A stretch of 51,579 nucleotides of DNA from Verrucomicrobiota bacterium (lineage in GTDB: Bacteria; Verrucomicrobiota; Verrucomicrobiia; Chthoniobacterales; UBA10450): contig QHNV01000052.1 in assembly GCA_003218535.1 (NCBI GenBank), positions 1 to 51,579 of the forward strand, in the 5' to 3' direction. Position 1 is the stretch's first letter. The number at the start of each line of letters is the position of its first letter. The notes beneath the pieces are model-generated. The model saw nothing but the letters and a program-made list of their open reading frames with translations. It had not been told where the DNA came from and did no database searches. This document shows positions 43,162 through 51,579 of this stretch, one piece after another. Both the position numbers and the translations under genes were made by a program.

Positions 43162-44148
43162 ATGAAAACATTATTTTCACTGGGAGCCTTTGTTGCCGTT
43201 TTGGGTTTGGCCGGGGCTTCTACATTCGCCCAAACCCAGAGCACTACGACGAGCAGCAACACGACTTACGTCCAGACCAGCAAGCTCGTCGGCACGAAGG
43301 TAAAATCGTCCCAAGGAGAAGAGATTGGTACGGTCAAAGACGTGGTTCTCGACCGTAATACGGGCTGCATGGCTTACACAGTCCTTTCAACCGGCGGAGG
43401 TGGAGCGCGTGTCGCCGGAGGCGGCAAGTTAGTGGCTGTTCCCTGGGCGGTATATTCGCCGACAGCAGACGTCAGTGCCCTTACTGTAACGGTGGATCGG
43501 GATCGGATCTATAACGCGCCGGTGTTCGACTACGCGCGTATCGATGAATATTCCAGGCCCGATTACATCAGCAACGTCTATAGCTATTACGGCGTAAGCC
43601 CCGGCGCAGGAGCGGGTGCTGCAGTCTCGACGACTACAACGGGCGCTGCCGCAAGAGCGGGCGCCACGGCGAGCCCAGGAGCAACTGCTTCGCCGGCTGC
43701 GACCGGCTCACCCGGTGCCATGAGATCGCCCGCGACGACGGCTTCACCCGCTGGTAGAGCATCGCCAAGTCCACGCGCCACAACCACGGCAAGACCGCGT
43801 GCGAGTGCACCGACACGACCATACGCTACTGCATCTCCGGGCCAAGAAGGCGCGGCAACTGCAAGCCCGTCAGCCAGAGGAGCACGCGGCGCTAGGGGCA
43901 GGCCAGAAGTCTCACCGGGTGGCGGCGCCGAGACGGCATCGCCAACTGAAGGACGGGAAACTCCATCGGAACGCGGCGCTAGGAGCAGGCCAGAAGCCTC
44001 GCCGGGTGGTAGCGCTGAGACGGCGTCGCCAACCGAAGGCCGAGGAGGTCCATCGGAGGGAGCAAGCCCTGGGGAGAAAACTAGGACTTCGCGGCATCAC
44101 GGGAAGCCAACTGGCACACCGCCAGAGAAGCCACAAGAACAAGAATAA
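43162..44148 (+). CDS. Exported PRC-barrel protein with long Ala/Ser/Pro-rich tail
   Basis: The ATG at 43162 starts a signal peptide (MKTLFSLGAFVAVLGLAGAS). Residues about 30-125 are a PRC-barrel domain (KLVGTKVKSSQGEEIGTVKDV, LDRNTGCMAYTVLS, KLVAVPWAVYS). From about 150 the protein is a low-complexity tail of ASPGAT/ATASP units, ending in two 29-residue tandem repeats and a basic HHGKPTG stretch. PRC-barrels in exported proteins often bind ligands or partners at the envelope. The tail would be extended and wall- or matrix-associated. Its codon pattern is strongly repetitive. Confidence 0.8.
   Translation: MKTLFSLGAFVAVLGLAGASTFAQTQSTTTSSNTTYVQTSKLVGTKVKSSQGEEIGTVKDVVLDRNTGCMAYTVLSTGGGGARVAGGGKLVAVPWAVYSPTADVSALTVTVDRDRIYNAPVFDYARIDEYSRPDYISNVYSYYGVSPGAGAGAAVSTTTTGAAARAGATASPGATASPAATGSPGAMRSPATTASPAGRASPSPRATTTARPRASAPTRPYATASPGQEGAATASPSARGARGARGRPEVSPGGGAETASPTEGRETPSERGARSRPEASPGGSAETASPTEGRGGPSEGASPGEKTRTSRHHGKPTGTPPEKPQEQE
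43885..44058 (+). repeat. Two 87-bp tandem repeats in the PRC-barrel gene
   Basis: Two near-identical 87-base units begin at 43885 and 43972 with CGCGGCGCTAGG(G/A)GCAGGCC, each encoding a 29-residue GAR(G/S)RPE(V/A)SPGG-type unit. The length is a multiple of three, so copy-number change keeps the frame. Confidence 0.7.
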
Positions 44149-44180
44149 TCGGTATTTGTTAGGCAAGATTCGTTGCAATG

Positions 44181-44204
44181 AGCCCGGAGCCTCGCGGGCT
44201 TTCT
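44181..44204 (+). terminator. Short terminator after the PRC-barrel gene
   Basis: AGCCCG pairs with CGGGCT (44181-44200), followed by TTCT. A weak T-tract, but placed correctly in a convergent gap of 69 bases. Confidence 0.45.
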
Positions 44205-44217
44205 GCCAGACTGGGAA

Positions 44218-45477
44218 TCAGCCGCTTGGTTCGCCGTCCACTGCGGCCGTATCGGCAGGCAGATATTTCACACCGATCAGCCATGCCAACCCCGAGGCAA
44301 AGATGATGCCGGACACGAAAAGAAATGCCACATGCATGTTAGTATGACCACCGAGGTAACCCAGCAGCCAAAAGGCCTGCACGTCGCCTAACGCGTGTAC
44401 GACGAAGATATTTAGGGCAAACGCCGTCGCGCGCACCGCCGGCAGCGAGACATTGGCCAGCGCCGTGTTTGACGGGCCTGTGTTCACAAACAAGAAAAAG
44501 ATGGCGACAAACATTGTGATCCACGCGGCGGGAAACGGAATGTAGAGAGTCGCAATGAAAAATGGACACGCGGTCAGCATCCCAATTCCCGAGACCCAGA
44601 AATAAGAGCCCGCAAAACGCGGGCGCAATCTGTCGGCGATAACACCTCCAAGAAGCGTCGAGAACAAACCCGCGACTACGGTGATCAAGCCGAAGATTGT
44701 CCTGCCCAAGGCCGGACTTTGATTTCGATAATTCAAGTAAGCCGATATCCAATATCCGAGGCCGCCGGTTACAAAAGTCATCAGTGTTTGCGCAATGCAG
44801 TTGATGAGATATGAGCGCGTACGGAAAAGCTTTAGGTAATCCCCTACGCTTCGGCGCGGCGACGCCAGCGCTAATTGATGTCCAGCGACGCGCGGGTCGC
44901 GTTGGAAGAAGCACAGTAGGCCCAGCAGCAAACCCGGTGGGGCAACCAGATAAAAGGCCCAGCGCCAGCCCAGGTGAGCACCGATCAATCCGCCGATTAC
45001 ATAGCCGAGGGCGCTGCCAACGGGAATCGCTGTGTAAAAAATCGCCATCATGCGCCCCCGCGTCTCGATCGGGAAAAGATCGGACAAAATGGTCGGTGCG
45101 GCCGGCCCGTAGCCGCCTTCGCCAATTCCAACGCAGATTCGAGTAGCAAAAAGGATGGCGAATGTTGCCGCTAAACCGGAGCCGCCGCTAGCCAGGCTCC
45201 ACAAAATCACGGCGGAACCGACGATGATCCACCGCGAGAATCGATCGGCAAGGAACCCGAGAATCGGTGCGCTGACCATGTAGGTGACGAAAAAAGCGTC
45301 GCCGAGCAGCCCGGTCTTCGTCATGGCATTTACGTCGCTGGCTGCGAAGAAACTGGCGCGAATATCCGGCTCGAGTGCGGCCAGAATTTGCCGGTCGATG
45401 TAATTGAAAAGATTGATGGCAAGTAAGAGCAGCAACGCTGCTCGAGCACCGGATGCTAGGCGCGCCTGGGTTCCCAT
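44218..45477 (-). CDS. Spinster-like major facilitator transporter
   Basis: A 419-residue, 12-helix MFS protein starting at the ATG at 45477 (MGTQARLASGARAALLLLL). The sequence pattern is Spinster-like: NLFNYIDRQILAALEPDIR, TYMVSAPILGFLADRFSR, RICVGIGEGGYGPAAPTIL, DLFPIETRGRMMAIFYTAIP and VGSALGYVIGG. Eukaryotic Spns1 carries lysophospholipids and Spns2 sphingosine-1-phosphate. Here the gene is divergent from an aas homologue with 50 bases between starts. In E. coli the MFS lysophospholipid flippase gene lplT adjoins aas. Lysophospholipid transport is therefore a reasonable inference, not a proven function. Confidence 0.85.
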   Translation of the reverse strand: MGTQARLASGARAALLLLLAINLFNYIDRQILAALEPDIRASFFAASDVNAMTKTGLLGDAFFVTYMVSAPILGFLADRFSRWIIVGSAVILWSLASGGSGLAATFAILFATRICVGIGEGGYGPAAPTILSDLFPIETRGRMMAIFYTAIPVGSALGYVIGGLIGAHLGWRWAFYLVAPPGLLLGLLCFFQRDPRVAGHQLALASPRRSVGDYLKLFRTRSYLINCIAQTLMTFVTGGLGYWISAYLNYRNQSPALGRTIFGLITVVAGLFSTLLGGVIADRLRPRFAGSYFWVSGIGMLTACPFFIATLYIPFPAAWITMFVAIFFLFVNTGPSNTALANVSLPAVRATAFALNIFVVHALGDVQAFWLLGYLGGHTNMHVAFLFVSGIIFASGLAWLIGVKYLPADTAAVDGEPSG

Positions 45478-45527
45478 CGATAATTGCCGATTGCAGTTTG
45501 CCTCGCACCGATTGTAAATCATAAACG

Positions 45528-47711
45528 ATGTCTTCGACGTCCCCGACTGAACGCGCCCTCTATTTCATTGGCCGACCACTGGTGCGTTGCTTTTACCGGG
45601 TCACAGCGCTCGGTCTGGAAAACTTGCCCGAGGATGGGTTTCTTCTACTGCCCAATCATATTAGCTGGGTAGACGCCCTCGTTCTGCAGCTCGCCTGCCC
45701 CCGACCGATCCGTTACATCATTGACCAGGAGTATTATCACAAACCGATCCTGCCCCCTTTTTTGCGCGTGCTGGGCTGCATTCCGATTAATACCCGCCAT
45801 TCGCATCTAGCCGTGCGCGCGGCTACGGAAAAAATCGCCGAGGGCGAGATAGTCTGCCTGTTTCCCGAGGGCCGGCTCGAACGCGCCGCTACGTTGCTGC
45901 GTTTGCAACGCGGTTACGAATTGATCGCGCGACACGCCAACGCGCAAGTCGTGCCCGCATGGCTGGACCAGCTTTGGGGCTCGATCTTCTCGTTCCAAGG
46001 CGGAAGATTTTTCAGAAAATTACCAAAGCATACTCGTTATCCAGTGACGGTCGCTTTCGGCAAACCGCTCGAGGCCAAGGCTGCCGACACAGCAGCGGTC
46101 CGCGAAGAGCTGCTTAAGCTCGGCGAATTTTGTTACAGTCGCCGTCCTTCGTTGGATCGACATCTTGCCGAAGAATGCGTGCGCGGATTGAAGCGCCGCC
46201 CGTTTGCGACCGCCGTCATCGATGGACTCGATCACAGCGTCTTAAGCCGATCGAAATTGCTCGGAGCCGCCGCGGCATTGAGCCGTGTTCTTCGCAAGCA
46301 ATTCACCAACGAACGAATCGCCATTGTATTACCAGCAAGCAAGGGATCGATGCTCGCAAACCTAGCCGTTACGCTGGCGGGCAAAGTTCCTGTCGATCTT
46401 AATTTCACCATTGGACGCGCGGCTAACGAGTCGTGCTGCAAGCGCGCAAATCTGCAGGTCGCCATTTCGGCCACGCAGTTCATGGAGCGGATCAAAGATT
46501 TCCCGTGGCCGGAGCACGTTTTGGAACTGGATGAGCTGATGCCGCGACTGAAACGTCAGATAATTTTCTGGTGGATCATGTCGGTCTTGCTTCCGGCGCG
46601 CTTGCTTTTGCGGCTGTTGAACGTTCCTAAAATAGGAGGACACGCAGACGCAATCTTGCTTTTTACGAGCGGGACGACCGGCGAACCAAAGGGAGCTGTG
46701 ATGAGTCACCGCAATGTCGTTGGGAACGTCTCGCAATTCCGGGAGCTGCTTGACGCGAAAAAAGATGATGCCGTTCTCGCGTCGCTGCCATTTTTTCACA
46801 CCTTCGGATCGACCGTTACGCTTTGGTATCCACTCATCGAAGGCGTGCGGATTGTCACGTACCCAAATCCGTTGGAAGCGGCCAAGTGCGCGGCGCTAAT
46901 CGAGCGGTACAAGCTGACTCTCCTGCTGGCGACGCCCACGTTCTTGCGCGTTTATTTGCGCAGAGCTGAGCCGTATCAGCTCCACAGTTTGCGTCTCGTG
47001 ATCGCTGGGGCGGAAAAATTGCCGCTCGATCTCGCCGAAAAGTTCGAGGAACGCTTCGGCAAGAAAGTTTTCGAAGGATATGGGCTCACCGAGACCGCAC
47101 CGGTGGTGAGTGTAAACTTGCCGGAGCCTGTTCCAAATGCCGAGCCAACCAGTCGCCTGGGTTCCGTCGGCCGAATGGCCCCAGGAATCGCAGCCGAAAT
47201 TCGCGAGCCGGAGACAGACCGCAAGCTCACCTTGTACGACACCGGAATGCTTTGGCTGCGCGGCGTAAACATTTTCGCAGGTTACCTGCACGATCCGAAA
47301 CGAACGGCGGAAGTCCTGCGCGACGGCTGGTTGAAAACGGGCGACATCGGCCGATTCGACAAAGATGGATTCCTCTACATCGAAGGCCGACTGTCACGCT
47401 TTTCAAAAATCGGCGGCGAAATGGTGCCGCATGAAACAATCGAGGGCAAAATTGTCGATCTCCTTGGTTTGTCTGGAAGAGATGAACGCCCGATTGCCGT
47501 CATGGGCGTGCAAGATGCAGCCAAAGGTGAAGCGCTAGTCCTGCTGAGCACGGTAGATGTTGATCTTGACCAGCTCCGCAAAAAACTTCACGAAGCTAAG
47601 GTGCCAAACCTGTGGATACCCAAGCAGGTGCAACACGTTGAATCCATCCCCGTCCTCGCCTCCGGCAAACTCGACCTCAAAAAATGTCAGGAACTCGCAA
47701 ATCAAAAATAG
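45528..47711 (+). CDS. aas: Aas-type bifunctional acyltransferase/acyl-ACP synthetase
   Basis: A 727-residue two-domain enzyme. Residues about 1-200 are a PlsC acyltransferase (LLLPNHISWVDAL with His44 and Asp49, then LFPEGRLERAATLL). Residues about 225-725 are an AMP-forming acyl ligase with LLFTSGTTGEPKGAVMSHRN, FEGYGLTETAPVVSV, LKTGDIGRFDKDGFLYI and SGKLDLKK. In E. coli Aas re-acylates imported lyso-phosphatidylethanolamine using ACP-activated fatty acid. Size and domain order match. TTGCAG and GTAAAT 17 bases apart (45491-45519) form a weak promoter. It is followed after 24 bases by another acyltransferase gene. Confidence 0.92.
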   Translation: MSSTSPTERALYFIGRPLVRCFYRVTALGLENLPEDGFLLLPNHISWVDALVLQLACPRPIRYIIDQEYYHKPILPPFLRVLGCIPINTRHSHLAVRAATEKIAEGEIVCLFPEGRLERAATLLRLQRGYELIARHANAQVVPAWLDQLWGSIFSFQGGRFFRKLPKHTRYPVTVAFGKPLEAKAADTAAVREELLKLGEFCYSRRPSLDRHLAEECVRGLKRRPFATAVIDGLDHSVLSRSKLLGAAAALSRVLRKQFTNERIAIVLPASKGSMLANLAVTLAGKVPVDLNFTIGRAANESCCKRANLQVAISATQFMERIKDFPWPEHVLELDELMPRLKRQIIFWWIMSVLLPARLLLRLLNVPKIGGHADAILLFTSGTTGEPKGAVMSHRNVVGNVSQFRELLDAKKDDAVLASLPFFHTFGSTVTLWYPLIEGVRIVTYPNPLEAAKCAALIERYKLTLLLATPTFLRVYLRRAEPYQLHSLRLVIAGAEKLPLDLAEKFEERFGKKVFEGYGLTETAPVVSVNLPEPVPNAEPTSRLGSVGRMAPGIAAEIREPETDRKLTLYDTGMLWLRGVNIFAGYLHDPKRTAEVLRDGWLKTGDIGRFDKDGFLYIEGRLSRFSKIGGEMVPHETIEGKIVDLLGLSGRDERPIAVMGVQDAAKGEALVLLSTVDVDLDQLRKKLHEAKVPNLWIPKQVQHVESIPVLASGKLDLKKCQELANQK

Positions 47712-47735
47712 CCGCGCTCACGCGGTGAAGGTCCA

Positions 47736-49478
47736 ATGCAACGATTCTTTCACTCGGTTGCAAACCATGCGGCAGCGCTTCTGATGAAACTGCTGTTTGG
47801 CTACTCGTCACAAATTCACGTCATCACGCGAGAAAGAGCGAATTGTGTGGGCGGATTTCTGCTCGCGGCAAATCACATCAGCCATTTCGACCCGTTCATT
47901 ATCTCGTCGGTGGTGCGACGAAAGATCGATTGGATGACGATGGCGGAATTCTTTCGATTTCGGTTTTTCCGATTTCTCTTGCGCGCCGTCGATGCATTTC
48001 CAGCAGACCGACACCATGCCGATCGCAAGACAATTCGCACCGCAATCGAGCGTCTAAAGAGCGGGCACGTCGTAGGCCTGTTCCCAGAGGGCGGCATTCG
48101 GGATGGCGCACGTTCGCTGCTTCAAGGAGCCCCGCTCCGGCCAGGCGCAGCGACGCTGGCCCACATCGCAGCAGTTCCAATCGTGCCGTGTGTGATCGTC
48201 GGAAGCGATCGCCTGTATTCGGCAAAGCGCTGGCTGCCGGTTCGGCGCACGCCCATCTGGATTGTGTTCGGCAATCCGATCCCACATTCTCCGGAGCTGC
48301 CAAAATTAGAGGCGCGCAAGCAAATCGAAGCCCACCTGGCTGCCGCGTTCGAAAATTTGTACGCGGAGGTGCGGGAAAAATTTCGACTCACGGTTGATGA
48401 TTTGCCTCATTCACCGCAGGAACGTATGAAGAAATCAGCGCTCAACGAAAACGACGTAGGTATCGCTGAAATCTCGTCGAACGTCGGCCTCTTTCGTGAA
48501 AGAGCCAGACGTAGCGCGATCCGGCGCTTTTCTGCTAATGCGGTCGATTCGGTTATCTGCACATCGATGAATCTGTTGCAATCGCGTCATCGGCTCCATG
48601 CGCGCAGCCGCGAGGAGATGCAGCGGTATCTGGCTGAGTGCGAGAAACTGACCGCGCACGAGTATTACGCAGCGCCAAGCAATGGCGATCTTGCGGGCGC
48701 TATCGGAAATGGCACGAGTGTCACGTGGCCCAGTCCAATCGAAACGAAATTTCCCGTGAACAACATCGCGCGCGCAGATCTTTTCAGATCGGCGCGCGGT
48801 TGGAGCGCCCCTACTATTTTCATATTGCACGCGCTCATGTCCGCGACGCATATCGGGTATCGGCGCTTGGCCGCGCGACTTAATGAGTTGGGCTGGAACG
48901 CATGCTTTGTCCATCTGCCATTTCACTATTCGCGTGTACCACGCGGCTACTGGAATGGTGAGCTCGCGATCACCGCCGACCTCATCCGCAACGCCGAGGG
49001 GCTGCGGCAAGGTGTAATGGAGGTGCGGCAGCTGATGGCTGCGTTACATGAGCACAACTGCCACGAGTTCGGTTTGCTCGGCACGAGCTACGGCGGTTGG
49101 ATCGGCGCGCTGCTCGCCGTAGTTGAACGAGATTTTCGTTTCGTCGCCCTGATGGCACCGATCGTGAACGTCGAACACGCAATCTGGGAAAATCCGGCTG
49201 CGTGGTTCATGCGTCGCGAACTGCGCAGGGCAAATATCGAGTCGTCTCTTGTTGCCCGGCATTTTCATTTAAGCTCGCCGATGCACAATCAGCCGCTATG
49301 CGATCCAGCTCGCATCCTCTTTGTCGCCGGTGAATTCGATTTGATCACGCGACCTGAACACATTGAGGCGATCCATCAAAAATGGCGCGGCTCAGAACTG
49401 TTGCGCGTGCCGCAGGGGCATTTCGGTTACCGCATGATGCGCGACACGATCACACGACTGAAAGCGCGCGCATTATAA
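47736..49478 (+). CDS. PlsC acyltransferase fused to an alpha/beta hydrolase
   Basis: A 580-residue protein. The first 210 residues are a PlsC acyltransferase: ANHISHFDPF (His47, Asp52), LFPEGGIRDGARSLL and IVPCVIVGSDRLY. A linker follows. From about residue 350 an alpha/beta hydrolase domain shows ILHALMSATHIGYRRLAARL, the nucleophile elbow LGTSYGGWIGAL and a late VAGEFDLITRPEHIE with histidine in PQGHFGYRMM. It follows aas by 24 bases in the same direction, so acyl transfer and ester hydrolysis appear combined in one operon. A lipid remodelling role is inferred. Confidence 0.88.
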   Translation: MQRFFHSVANHAAALLMKLLFGYSSQIHVITRERANCVGGFLLAANHISHFDPFIISSVVRRKIDWMTMAEFFRFRFFRFLLRAVDAFPADRHHADRKTIRTAIERLKSGHVVGLFPEGGIRDGARSLLQGAPLRPGAATLAHIAAVPIVPCVIVGSDRLYSAKRWLPVRRTPIWIVFGNPIPHSPELPKLEARKQIEAHLAAAFENLYAEVREKFRLTVDDLPHSPQERMKKSALNENDVGIAEISSNVGLFRERARRSAIRRFSANAVDSVICTSMNLLQSRHRLHARSREEMQRYLAECEKLTAHEYYAAPSNGDLAGAIGNGTSVTWPSPIETKFPVNNIARADLFRSARGWSAPTIFILHALMSATHIGYRRLAARLNELGWNACFVHLPFHYSRVPRGYWNGELAITADLIRNAEGLRQGVMEVRQLMAALHEHNCHEFGLLGTSYGGWIGALLAVVERDFRFVALMAPIVNVEHAIWENPAAWFMRRELRRANIESSLVARHFHLSSPMHNQPLCDPARILFVAGEFDLITRPEHIEAIHQKWRGSELLRVPQGHFGYRMMRDTITRLKARAL

Positions 49479-49487
49479 ATGTCGATT

Positions 49488-50531
49488 TTACCTCTGATTT
49501 TCCTGGGCCGGCAAAGGCGACTTAATTCCAAGAAATTCCAAACTTGATCCAAGATCGCTGAACGCGGCGGCTGCAAGGACATTGTGACCTTCGCGGGAAG
49601 CATGCCAGCCATCAATTTCGTGAAGTAGTTCCACGCGACTCAAATCGGCTCGCGCCAACGCATCCGAATATCGCAACTGAATGTTCCCCCCATCCGCAAG
49701 CTTATGATTCAGCTCTTCCACCATTGCGCGCAGCTCTTCGTTCACCATTAACGCGAGACGGATCAAATCGCGTCGGTAATCTGGCTGGAAGGACCGAAAA
49801 TATTTGTAAGTGGTTTCCAAGTGCGGATACAACCGCCGATCCCCGGCTCGCAGGCGTTCTGCGGCTTCACGACCGTTAAAGTACGCTTCGAAATTGATTA
49901 GGCCGTAAACCACTACCGCGACCCGATGCTGCTGGCTGCGCGCACGCTCAGTAAGTCGCTGCACCTGTCGGGCAAAATTTTCACGAAAGGACTGGCTGAT
50001 TCCTTGCAATCGCTTTTCCGGTTTCGCAAATTCGCTGCGCGGACATCGCCACGCCCAATCGACGTTATTGTGACCGATTGAAATCAGGATCAAATCGGGG
50101 AATCGCGCAGCGCCAAGGAGCCGCGCAACCTGCCCGGAGAAATTGCACGTACCCAGAATGCGACGGAAAAAATTCTGCCGCTCGCGCTCATCGTCGACGA
50201 GCGCGCCAACACCGGCGTATGCGGTGGCGACGAGCGGTGTGAATTCGTCCAATCGTTTCGACACGCTGCGCACCACCGGTGCAGGATCGAGATCAAGAAA
50301 CCAGTTTCCGCCACGGCAAGTGTGCGCGCGCCAGAACGTGCTCCAGGGTGATGAGATGTAAATGTCCAGACAGACGCTGTCGCCGATCATAGCGACGTGG
50401 GGCAGCCGGGCAGTCAATTCGTCATCCGTGATCTCGCCGTTTCGGTAGGCAAGATAATCTGGGTAAAATCGCGACATAGGATCAGCGATTCGCTCTAAAA
50501 AATTTGTGCTGGTCACAGAAACAGACTTCAT
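49488..50531 (-). CDS. SGNH/GDSL-type hydrolase
   Basis: A 347-residue protein with the SGNH blocks HVAMIGDSVCLD (Ser52), a Gly in CRGGNW/AYAGVGAL, SIGHNNVDWAW and the late catalytic EIDGWHASREGHNVL (Asp and His). There is no signal peptide or membrane segment in view, so it is probably cytoplasmic. Long charged helices separate the last two blocks. It is convergent with the PlsC-hydrolase gene with only 9 bases between stops. The substrate cannot be told; the esterase family fits the lipid theme of its neighbours. Confidence 0.82.
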   Translation of the reverse strand: MKSVSVTSTNFLERIADPMSRFYPDYLAYRNGEITDDELTARLPHVAMIGDSVCLDIYISSPWSTFWRAHTCRGGNWFLDLDPAPVVRSVSKRLDEFTPLVATAYAGVGALVDDERERQNFFRRILGTCNFSGQVARLLGAARFPDLILISIGHNNVDWAWRCPRSEFAKPEKRLQGISQSFRENFARQVQRLTERARSQQHRVAVVVYGLINFEAYFNGREAAERLRAGDRRLYPHLETTYKYFRSFQPDYRRDLIRLALMVNEELRAMVEELNHKLADGGNIQLRYSDALARADLSRVELLHEIDGWHASREGHNVLAAAAFSDLGSSLEFLGIKSPLPAQENQR

Positions 50532-50561
50532 AAGCAGCGTTTCGTCTACGCTTCCCGATTT

Positions 50562-51579
50562 TTAGTTGAGCCAGTCCATCGCGCTAAGAAGGCGACGAAA
50601 CTCCGCATCGTCTGTGGACAGAGCGGGTAACCATTCGCCGATCACTTCACGTTTCCACCATGCTTTGTCGCCGAGCGGCGTGAATTGGTAACGATAAAGT
50701 CGTGCGCGGATATAATGCGGCGGCGTACCGGGGAACGGATTGTTCGCCAGAAGCGACAGCGTGCCGCGATCGTTGTGCAGGAGTTTCCAGACGAAGTGCA
50801 GCGTCCACGGATATTCTGCAGGCGATGCCATAGCGGCGAACCAGATTTGCCAGTCAATTCGCGGCTGGTAAGGCGCGACGAACGGCGGGCGTCGATTGGG
50901 ATCGCCGGGTTTTGCTTTGAATTCGTACTCCTTCCATTTGGTATCGCCGGTTATTGTCGAATCATCAGTGCCCTCAAAAATAATCTCGTCGCGTTCGCGC
51001 CCAACCGTACCAAATGCCCCATACGTGTTCACGAGATCAAATCGGTTGAACGATGTATTCATGATCTGCCGGCCCGAAACGAGGTTGAGCACCGGCGCGA
51101 TGCTTAAATAGGTAACCAGGATCAACAACGCGATCGCAATGGCGTTGTTGATGCGAGATGGTTGCGATTCCTGGGCGGCCTGCTCGGCACGCTTCACGAG
51201 TGGCCTGGGCAATAGGCGACGCAGAAATGTGTCATCAAAGCAGGCAAGAAACGGAATAATCGTCAGGTAATTAAGGAACGAGAGGTTGCCGCTGATGATG
51301 AGAAAAATTTGAAAGGTGACAAGCAAAACGCCAGCGACATGACGGGCGTGCCGCGGGCCGAATGAGAACCACGGCGCAACCAGTTCGATGAAATGGTTCC
51401 ATGCCGTCTCAAATTTGTGAAACCAATGTGGCGCAAAATGCAGATAGCGACTGATTGGGCTCGGGATTGGCTGCGTCTCGTAGTGATAATAGAGACAGGT
51501 GAGATCGCGCCAGCATGGATCGCCGCGCAACTTAATCAGACCGGCGCCAACCATGATCCGAAACCCCAACCAGCGAAAG
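50562..51579 (-). CDS. Lipase maturation factor family membrane protein, partial
   Basis: The frame is open past base 51579 (FRWLGFRIMVGAGLIKLRGD at the edge), so the N-terminus is missing. LMF-family hallmarks are present: GLIKLRGDPCWRDLTCLYYH, YETQPIPSP, then membrane segments (VAGVLLVTFQIFLIISG, LTIIPFLACF, AIAIALLILVTYLSIAPVL). The soluble domain has FDLVNTYGAFGTVGRERDEI, WKEYEFKAKPGDPNRRPPF and YQPRIDWQIWFAAM. Animal LMF1 helps lipases fold in the ER; the role of bacterial homologues is not established. The stop at 50562 lies 31 bases before the SGNH gene start, so the two are likely co-transcribed. Confidence 0.9.
   Translation of the reverse strand, partial: FRWLGFRIMVGAGLIKLRGDPCWRDLTCLYYHYETQPIPSPISRYLHFAPHWFHKFETAWNHFIELVAPWFSFGPRHARHVAGVLLVTFQIFLIISGNLSFLNYLTIIPFLACFDDTFLRRLLPRPLVKRAEQAAQESQPSRINNAIAIALLILVTYLSIAPVLNLVSGRQIMNTSFNRFDLVNTYGAFGTVGRERDEIIFEGTDDSTITGDTKWKEYEFKAKPGDPNRRPPFVAPYQPRIDWQIWFAAMASPAEYPWTLHFVWKLLHNDRGTLSLLANNPFPGTPPHYIRARLYRYQFTPLGDKAWWKREVIGEWLPALSTDDAEFRRLLSAMDWLN

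Noticed and set aside
43885-44058. CRISPR-like direct repeats
   Set aside because: Only two units, 87 bases each with no spacers, and they are in frame within a coding sequence.

Overview
The window looks like a chromosomal contig from a Verrucomicrobiota bacterium, most probably a soil Spartobacteria/Chthoniobacterales-type lineage. This is inferred from protein flavour, gene order and the interspersed repeats; there is no rRNA gene here to confirm it. The genes are housekeeping plus envelope functions. I see no prophage, no transposase gene, no CRISPR array and no tRNA or rRNA gene.

Layout. 1-2440: a partial gene, then a fused lipid A-type acyltransferase/heptosyltransferase. 2661-7504 (minus): a thioredoxin-like protein, a frame-broken SRPBCC protein, a frame-broken DsbD, a lipoprotein and threonine aldolase. 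7760-10715: a broken bifunctional proline dehydrogenase/P5C dehydrogenase. 10750-12447 (minus): small envelope proteins and a hydrolase. 12580-17369: rsmI, rplU, rpmA, adk, a zinc-ribbon protein, fmt, pyrH, frr. 17554-20209 (minus): membrane protein, glutaredoxin, proS. 20367-21207: rplM-rpsI. 21266-24844: TPR protein, DUF421 protein, class V aminotransferase, lone ABC ATPase. 24841-27495 (minus): SDR protein, shortened scpA, rodA. 27804-30727: SprT-like protein; then on minus a small YbbR-like membrane protein overlapping cdaA, folP and a PEBP protein. 30790-37283: rnr, ferredoxin, broken CysJ-type reductase, sufT, rplI, dnaB. 37321-41995: tkt (minus), DUF697 protein, rsmA fused to a Nudix domain. 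41988-43040 (minus): AP2-like small protein and L,D-transpeptidase. 43162-44148: PRC-barrel protein. 44218-49478: a Spinster-type MFS carrier divergent from an Aas-type acyltransferase/acyl-ligase, followed by a second acyltransferase fused to an alpha/beta hydrolase. 49488-51579 (minus): SGNH hydrolase and the 3' part of a lipase maturation factor.

Three themes stand out. First, four conserved genes (dsbD, putA, scpA, cysJ) each lack roughly 40-50 codons at one internal point; three of them are thrown out of frame, and an SRPBCC gene carries a one-base frameshift in a homopolymer. This is either real decay or an assembly artefact, and it affects how much of the annotation can be trusted. Second, there are several fusions or multi-domain proteins: LpxL-GT9, RsmA-Nudix, Aas and PlsC-hydrolase. 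The 44-49 kb block reads as a phospholipid salvage and re-acylation locus in which a Spinster-like carrier may replace LplT. Third, small repeats and palindromes are scattered between genes and once inside a gene: heptamer repeats in frame in a glycosyltransferase, a hairpin array before pyrH, an inverted-end element after frr, and a triple TTGTGAACAA-like site before rsmA.
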